DNA of 64,000 nt from Verpa conica. Taxonomy: Eukaryota > Ascomycota > Pezizomycetes > Pezizales > Morchellaceae. Each line of letters opens with the position of its first letter. The stretch's first letter is position 1. Both the position numbers and the translations under genes were made by a program. The stretch covers positions 992,001 through 1,056,000 of the forward strand of contig JAUFSD010000025.1 of NCBI GenBank assembly GCA_033030425.1. The letters run 5' to 3'. Under the pieces are notes generated by a model that ran no database searches, was not told the DNA's origin, and saw nothing but the letters and a program-made list of their open reading frames with translations. This document shows positions 57,121-64,000 of this stretch, piece by piece.

Positions 57121-60100
57121 ATCCTATCGGTGATTATTGATTGTTGATCTGATCTATCACTTTTTTTTCCAACCCCCCCCCCCTTGATGTAGTATTCTCA
57201 GATATATGGTTAACTATGAGTGACCCTGATCCAGATGCAAGAAGACGAAAAAATACGAAACCTGCTCCCCAAATGAGACCCCTAATTGCCAGTTAGCCGG
57301 CCTGCCAGCCAGTCCCACGTGTGAAGCAGATGAGATTCAATGGATTATAAGAATAGCTACGTACGTACATAGCTAGCTGGCTGGCTGCCTAGGGCTAGGG
57401 GTACAGTAGAGATGAGATGTTATGTGGTCTGGACTGTAATAACACCTTCCCTCTATCCCTCCCCATCGACCGGCCAAGTATTTGTGGAGAAGGGTGGGGG
57501 AAGTAGGGATGAACGCCTCTCCACTAGCGGTCCGTGGTAAAAAAGATCTTCAATTTTTCAGCTAGATATTTATCTCCGTCCTCCGGAGGAAGGGGTCTTG
57601 GTCGTTAGATTTCCGCCCAACCTTTTTTATTTTTTTTTCCCTTTCCTCTATAAGTGAGTCAAGGTTGGACTATAACGCCAAAAGGAAGTGGCTTCCTTAT
57701 TGCTTTGGCTTTGCGGATCCTCCGGTCGTACCGTGGCGTCTAGGCGGGGGGGGCTATGCGGGGAAGGATTGATTTCTGGAATATGGCCAATGTCATGATA
57801 GCTTTGATAAGTATGTGGCCCTTCTGTGTTTCCTAAAAGCCAAAACGACATGATTAGTAACAGTTGTTCACCCCCATCCCCCCATGGCTTTTTTTTTTTA
57901 AAGAATCCTGTATCTTAGAGGTACTTGCTTTTTGGTAAAGATTTCTTGAAGTGGAGGAGGTCCCCGAAAAAGAATCTGAGGCGGAGATACGTAGGGCTAG
58001 AAGGTATTTCTATGTCGGTGCGTTAGACTTTGAGGGTTTTCCTCTCCCTCCCCCACATCGATCCCTTCCATATCCCTCCCCCCTCCCCTCCAATCAAAAA
58101 GGTCACAGCTGGTGAGGTCCGATTATCAGTAAGGCAAAGATCTTAATCATTTAGTTCACGGACTACAATTTTTTTTGTGTGGAAAAAGTATTGACCTGAT
58201 CTTTTGGCGGCTGTACGTTGCGGGCAATTCTAAACCCCCCCCTCCCTCCCCATGAATCAATTCTAATTGTAGCTATTTGGAAGGAGTTTGTACTTCCCGT
58301 TCGGTAATTGAGACTAATATGAAATAGAAAAGAGACTGGCTATATGGTTCCGCTGAGAATGAAATTGTTCATTGTAGTTGTCATTGGTCTCTCGGGTGAA
58401 AGGAATAAGGGGGTATGTGCACTTATGGAAGTGTTCTCGATTTCCCCCCCCCCCAGTTGCTGGTGCTACTACAGGAAACCACCAATAGGCAATTCTTGGT
58501 ATAGAGCTGAGGTTTTTTTTACAATTTTTTTTTTGCTTTTTTTTGCTCTCTCTTTCCCTCCTTGACAACTACAACACCTATTTAAGAGAGAGAGAAAGAG
58601 GATTACTTGATCATCTCAACTTTGGTAGATTATACGAAACTCAAGTGATTTCTCGTGTGTCATGAGTAGAGTTATTTGTTACATAAAAGAACTCAACTCA
58701 GTCTTGGGGGGGGGAGCCGGTGACCGCTAGCTATGTACATAGCTGCTCTGTGATTCTTTGTCATCTCAGACCTCTGATGTGTACTCCTTCGTTACTGTGA
58801 GAAGGAGGTTTTCGTGACCGGCGTAACAAGAAATTAGGTGTACCAAGAGATGAAGGTGCCAAGGTCAAAAGCAGATTATTAGGTAAATATTACTGGCTTG
58901 GTCTCACCGCGCCCACTTTTTTTTTTTTCTTTTTTTCTTTCTTTCTCTCTCCAGATGTTCCATGCAAACATGGAGAAGAGCGCTGTTTCTATGGTAACAA
59001 TGGGGTTGGTTTTAAAATAAAATAAAATTTCCTGTATGATTACTAAACGAGAAACCGTTATCCCTATTACCCGCAGGGGGGGGAGGGAGGGTTAAAGGGG
59101 AGCTATAATATAACTAAGCCATCTGGTGGGTGTTAATGTTGGTACTGTTTCAAAAAAGGAAAGAAAAAAAAAAAAAAAAGAACCCGATCATCGATATCGT
59201 TATTGTGACAAGTCAAAACATGGTCCGCATTTTTTTTCCAGGTAATGCGATTCTCAACCGTTACAGAATATGCATATACTCTGGGATCATATACCTCGCG
59301 TGGACAACGTGTGTGTGTGTGGGCCTCCCTCCCTCTCTCTCTCTCCCCCCCCCCTGGCCGAGAAGGAAAAACCACCCCCCCCCCTCTCCTCCTCCTCCTA
59401 CCGAGATGAGTGAATGCGGTTTTATGTTTTTTTTTTTTTTTTAATGAAAAGATTAAAGAAAAGTACCAAGGTTATGTTAGTTAAGTTAGTAATAAAAAGG
59501 AATGTGTATGCGGTCGCTAGTCAGTGAAAGAAGATTGTACGTAAGTAATTTTTTTTTTTTTTTCCGGGGAAAGAGAGGAAGAAAAAAAAAAAAAAAGAAG
59601 GAAAGAAAACTAAAAATAATTCTAATCTCGGGTCTTTGATACTATGGCCATGGTTAAGGTAGTACATTAGAGATAAATATCTCGATCTCGATCGTATATA
59701 CTAGCTAGCGGCGGCGAAGCTTAGACTCCGTAGAGTACAGCATTGACGACCGGGGGGTGGTTGTGGTGATAACAACTTCAAATCTCGCTGTATGTACACC
59801 TAGCTAGGCGCGTTACGTGCCACGGCGTGACGGCAACTTCTTGTCCGTGAGGGTTAGTGTTTGGCGGGGGGGGGGAGGGAATGAGAGTTACTGGCTTTAC
59901 TCAAAGTAGTACAGTTATGCACATATATTACACGAGTACAAGGAAATAGAATTGCTTCTTGAAGGGAAGGGGGGGGGTTATGCACGGCTTATTGATGTAA
60001 CTCAACCGGATGGGTCCGTACAGAGAAAGAGAAAGAGAGAAAAAGAGAGGGAGAGAGCTTCCTGTCATAGCATCTCGGTTATTTAGAGTCACTCCTCCAA

Positions 60101-62400
60101 GGGGTATGTATGTATAGCGAGATTGGAAGTATTTCGCACAAGTCTAGTGGTGGCCTCGAACGCATGCGATAGAATACCTGTGTAGAGTATCTACGTGGGT
60201 AGTAAGGTAAGAAGCCGTTTTATTAGTAAGAGTAAATTAGGAAATCGTTTCCTTTGGGGGGAGGGGAGGAAGACTCGCCACACGCCTCAGCCCCCCCGCT
60301 ACACCCCTAGCATTCTACCTCATATGCATGCATAATATCTTTATCTACAAAGCGGTCATTTCAATCAGGACAGGAAGGGATTAGCGAGGGGGAAGGGGTG
60401 CATTAGTAGTACATCAAATATACCTGTACGTACTAGTGACCGCTTCGCAAGGCAGAACGTATTATTTACTCAGTGATTGCTGGCTCTCTTTCGTATCTTT
60501 GCGGGGGGAATACCGTGGGTGCATTATATTGCAGTTGGGTTACTCTACTTCGTTTAATTAGAAACTGTTTTTTTTATAACTGCATGTCTAGCTAGCTAGC
60601 TACGCAGGTCATTTAGGCGACGGGTTCAGATATAGAGTGCAGATATATCTGGTGGCTTGTATGTAGCATCTACATTCCGCGGTTGATGCCCAGGGCGTTT
60701 AACTTAATCTGTGGTGGTCGCAGCCGGCCGTAGAAGGAGGGGGGGGGAAACATGTCTATAAACGCAACCACAAACCCTAACCCACACGGAGGACAACGAC
60801 GTGAGGGCAACTTGGGGGACTTTTTTCCCTTGAACGTGCCAACTAGGTATTGGCATTATGCTATCAAACACTGTACAATGGTATTGCCTTACGTACTGAT
60901 ATTGCCCATTCTGTGCTGAAAACTGTTGTCCGTGAACACTGAGGCTGGGGGTAACTGCACAGCACAGCCGCAAAAAAAAAAAAAAGAAACCGAAGGCAAT
61001 AACTGCAAGTCCTGACATAATTACGAGAGAAAAGAAGTCTATTGGGGTGTCGGTGAGGGGTGGCGAGACTTCCAACGGTCTTTTCTGTCAAGCCTCGGCT
61101 GAGATCACAAGCATTCGCTTGCTTGTTGACGATCAGGAAGGTGGAGAGAGAGAGAGATCGAGAGCGTTAATCTAAAGAAAGAAAGTGGCCAACAAGCCTC
61201 CACAGGACTCTTGAAGTTCTATTACAGCCCTACGATCTTCAGTGCATACGGTACACGGAAGAGAAAACTCTCCGGCGGGCTTGCCTTTCGGGTTCGGGGG
61301 AACCCATCGGCCTATCTTGCAACTTTGGGAAGACCGGCTGCGAGCGGGTTTTTTTTTTCTTTCTCTCCCTCTCCCTCTCTCTCACTTGCACATGTTACAG
61401 GATCCAGAAACAAACAATATTGAAATTATGGTGATGTAATGAAGGGGGAGGCTGCCTTGGTATATATATATGCCTCACTTTGGCCTCGGTAAAATTCGAG
61501 CACCTGAGCTGCAGAGTGATGTCGAGTCCACGCCCGGTTTGGGTCAATAAAGCAAGGAACTGCTAGAATATCGCCTGATGATTCTCTCTCTCGGTTGGTG
61601 CGAATCCGTGGCAATGAGCTCCCGGGGAAAGAAAGGACCTCTGTCAGGACTTGCAATATGCGGGTGACCGGCAGCGACCCGCTGGAATTGAAATCAATCA
61701 TCAGAATGTAGGTCAAGAGGTCCTCTCTATGACTAGAGGCTGTGAGCTTACTCCTCTGCTGAGTTAGAATACTCGGGTACGGCTTTAAGGGGAGCTGGTT
61801 TGTCATCGGGCAAGACATGGCGGTTAGAATGCGGTGATATGATAGCACCGTAAAAGTTTGGACAGCCACAACTCACAAGCCACAACTCTCTAAATGTGGT
61901 TATGGAAAGAATGGTTGCTTTTTTCTGATTATGTCTACTTGTACAAAAATGTATTTTGTGTAAGTGTAGGTCTCTAGACGCATCTTGTAGCTAATCTATC
62001 TAGGCCCGGGGGGTTTTAATTACGCATGGGATAAATTATTGTCCCCTAGCTTATTTTAACTAAGGGAAAACGGCCGCCGGGGTAGTTCGGCAAGTGAACA
62101 ATATAATATATATAGCTGGATCTCTGCTTTGGGAGATTCTATACTTTTCAGTCATTGACGGTACGTACTGCATGGTCGAATATTACCCGGATATATGTAT
62201 CCCCCTCCCCCCCCCCCCACTTATATTTTAGCATTTCATCCTATAGCTTTCCCGTAATTATAAATGTTAGCACTTTCTATAGCCTATACGCACCTTATCA
62301 GATCTAGGTCGCTCTCATACGTGGCGTAGTACTATTTAATATAAGACTTGATGTAGTTTCGGTTCGAATACTAACTACATAGCCCGGTGAGTTTACACGG
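57121..62400. other. Gene-free stretch with frequent G/C and A/T homopolymer runs
   Basis: Runs of seven or more G or C recur, for example near 57174, 57747, 58445, 58705, 59080, 59346, 59378, 59868, 59969, 60742 and 62200, with many T and A runs. CT/GA tracts occur at 59331-59350 and 60024-60056. Palindromic CTAG/GTAC words cluster at 57357-57385 and 58729-58744. The open frame at 61426-61869 (minus) starts at a non-ATG codon and has no recognisable domain. Confidence 0.4.
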
Positions 62401-64000
62401 GTAGAATTTCACCGAGTTTCGCTGGAGACAGAGCAAAAGGACGTATTCATAATTTATACGGACCAGGCTAACTGATAAACGGGAGATTGGTATATGTATA
62501 TATGTGTTTTTCTATATATATATGCATGTGTTCTTATAATACTAGTGTGATTCACAATACATCACTCGCTGTATCAGCGGGCAAAAAAAAAACTCGTTTT
62601 CTTACTTATTTTGTGAAAAACATTTGTTGAAAAGACTATGGAACAATATCTACTAAGAGTATTTTCACATTCTGATTATCAGAAAAACGTTTACAGCCTT
62701 TGTAAAAGAGAAACTTCTAGGTAACTTGGGTAATTAGTTTTTACAAATCGGGTATAACGGGCCGACCGGGACTGCGCCTTCGTACCTATTGCCTCTTTAC
62801 AATCTTGTGGTCTCTTCCTCAAAGGTTAATAATCAGTTTTATCATTAGCCCACCGGCTGTCTACTTTAATTTGCAAGATCTACACTAGACTCCTAGGATA
62901 TATTATACGCTTATGCAATGCTGCCTTTATAATCCGGCCGCTAGTTCTAGACAGCGTTTTCAATTTTTTTAGATTATGTGGGGTTTGCCTTAGTTTTTTT
63001 TTCTCCCTGGATAAACACTTTGATGGGGGGAAGGGGAGGGGAGGATCTCACCGAAGCTTTATTCCAACGGGCCAACATATGGATGCATGGGCATGGGTCA
63101 TAAGCAGTGATGTTCTCTTGGCGAATATTACATAAACTAACCCCCCCTTGCGTTTAGTAGTTTACTTTACATATGCACTGGTCAGCTATGTATTTGTTTG
63201 CAGCGTATCTAGGGTTCCGGGTATTTCGGCACGTTAACGTTGGGGGACAGAGAGAGAGTAATGAGCTAACAGAAAGAAGAAAAGTATCCTGGATTTATGA
63301 TAATGTTTTTCTTTACTTGGTTGTGTTCCGTATTGGAGATCATCATAAGGTTTGGAGCTGATTGTTTCTGGGTATTGGTTTATACTGATGGAAGGGGTTT
63401 ATTGGTTCCTTGTATATCTATCACTATTGATAAAGATTTGGGATCAGGGGTAGGTTGACTTTGACTGGGTTTGAGTTGCGATCAAGCAGTAGATATCGGT
63501 TACCCGTTGGCTAGGTATATATTTTATTCATAGACTATCACTCGAGTGGTCTGGTGCGACCACTTTTGTTTCTACTTTTGTTTAAATGAATGAATGAGTT
63601 AATCATAAATACTATTTTTGTTTAATCAATCTAGTTGTTTTATTTCTGCTATGTGTAAAGATCTAGGAATAAGCATGAGGGTATTTGGCCACCTTAAGAT
63701 TGGGGGGGCAAGAGCTGGAAGTGATTCACCTTAGTAGGAAACTCAGTAGGAAACTCAGTCAGAAGAATGCTATAACGCATGGTAGTATTTGCGCCTTTCT
63801 CCTTCTAGAATAAAAATACAAGATATTTCCATGCTTTTATTATAATTCTTATAGACTCATGGCCTAAATGAAGAAAAAACTTTCAAGGAAACTTAGGGCT
63901 TAGGGCATGAAATGGGGGGCTAGAAGTGTAAATAGATGACGTATTTAGTGTGGGGGCTCTGTCCCTCTTCTTCTCATGAGTACTAGACGGGAGTAGTATG
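62401..64000. other. AT-rich gene-free right edge
   Basis: No gene or long repeat recognised. A copy of the AATGAATGA...TTAATCATAAATAC motif is at 63584-63612. A tandem AGTAGGAAACTC pair occurs near 63734-63758. Confidence 0.4.

Noticed and set aside
61426..61869. 147-codon minus-strand frame
   Set aside because: Starts at GTG, no domain, no splice or neighbour support; could be chance.

Overview
The window reads as nuclear DNA of a filamentous ascomycete (Pezizomycotina). The evidence is short introns of about 50-180 nt with GTATGT/GTAAGT-type donors and CTAAC/CTGAC branch sites, an Orc4-type replication protein, an FlbA/Sst2-type RGS regulator, SesB/NACHT immune-like genes, and a copia retrotransposon. 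Coding density is very low and much of the DNA is decayed repeat. A repeat-rich genome such as that of a truffle-like Pezizomycete would fit, but that placement is inference; nothing here fixes the genus.

Layout. 1-6.9 kb: gene-poor, with two TA-flanked inverted-repeat elements, a decayed tRNA/SINE head and a GC-rich AGGGCCCT repeat block. 6.9-9.3 kb (-): a three-exon protein kinase fused to near-identical ankyrin repeats. 9.4-14.8 kb: small inverted-repeat elements, a dispersed repeat and an intron-containing tRNA-His(GUG). 14.8-15.2 kb (-): a three-exon gene for a 68-residue protein. 16.7-17.0 kb (-): possible cryptic exons. 18.0-23.2 kb (+): a complete copia element with 325-bp LTRs and a 5-bp target duplication. 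23.6-28.5 kb (-): a SesB-like hydrolase/NACHT/helical-repeat (NLR-like) gene interrupted by stops and a damaged splice site. 28.9-29.6 kb (-): a hotdog thioesterase. 31.1-32.0 kb: two minisatellites. 33.2-35.8 kb (-): ORC4 with three AT-hooks. 37.0-38.5 kb (-): an intact five-exon SesB-like hydrolase, paralogous to the N-terminal part of the NLR-like gene. 38.5-53 kb: no gene found. 54.0-55.9 kb (+): the DEP-RGS regulator. 55.9-64 kb: no convincing gene, many G/C homopolymer runs.

Themes. Housekeeping or regulatory genes (ORC4, RGS, thioesterase, tRNA-His) sit among fast-evolving, immune-like genes (kinase-ANK, SesB-NACHT and its stand-alone paralogue) and transposons. The copia element and the NACHT gene carry several lesions of the C:G-to-T:A type, including Asn where catalytic Asp is expected in the copia protease and integrase. 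That suggests a deamination-like mutation process. Splice models were built by eye from reading frame, splice signals and agreement between paralogues; none was tested by alignment or RNA data.
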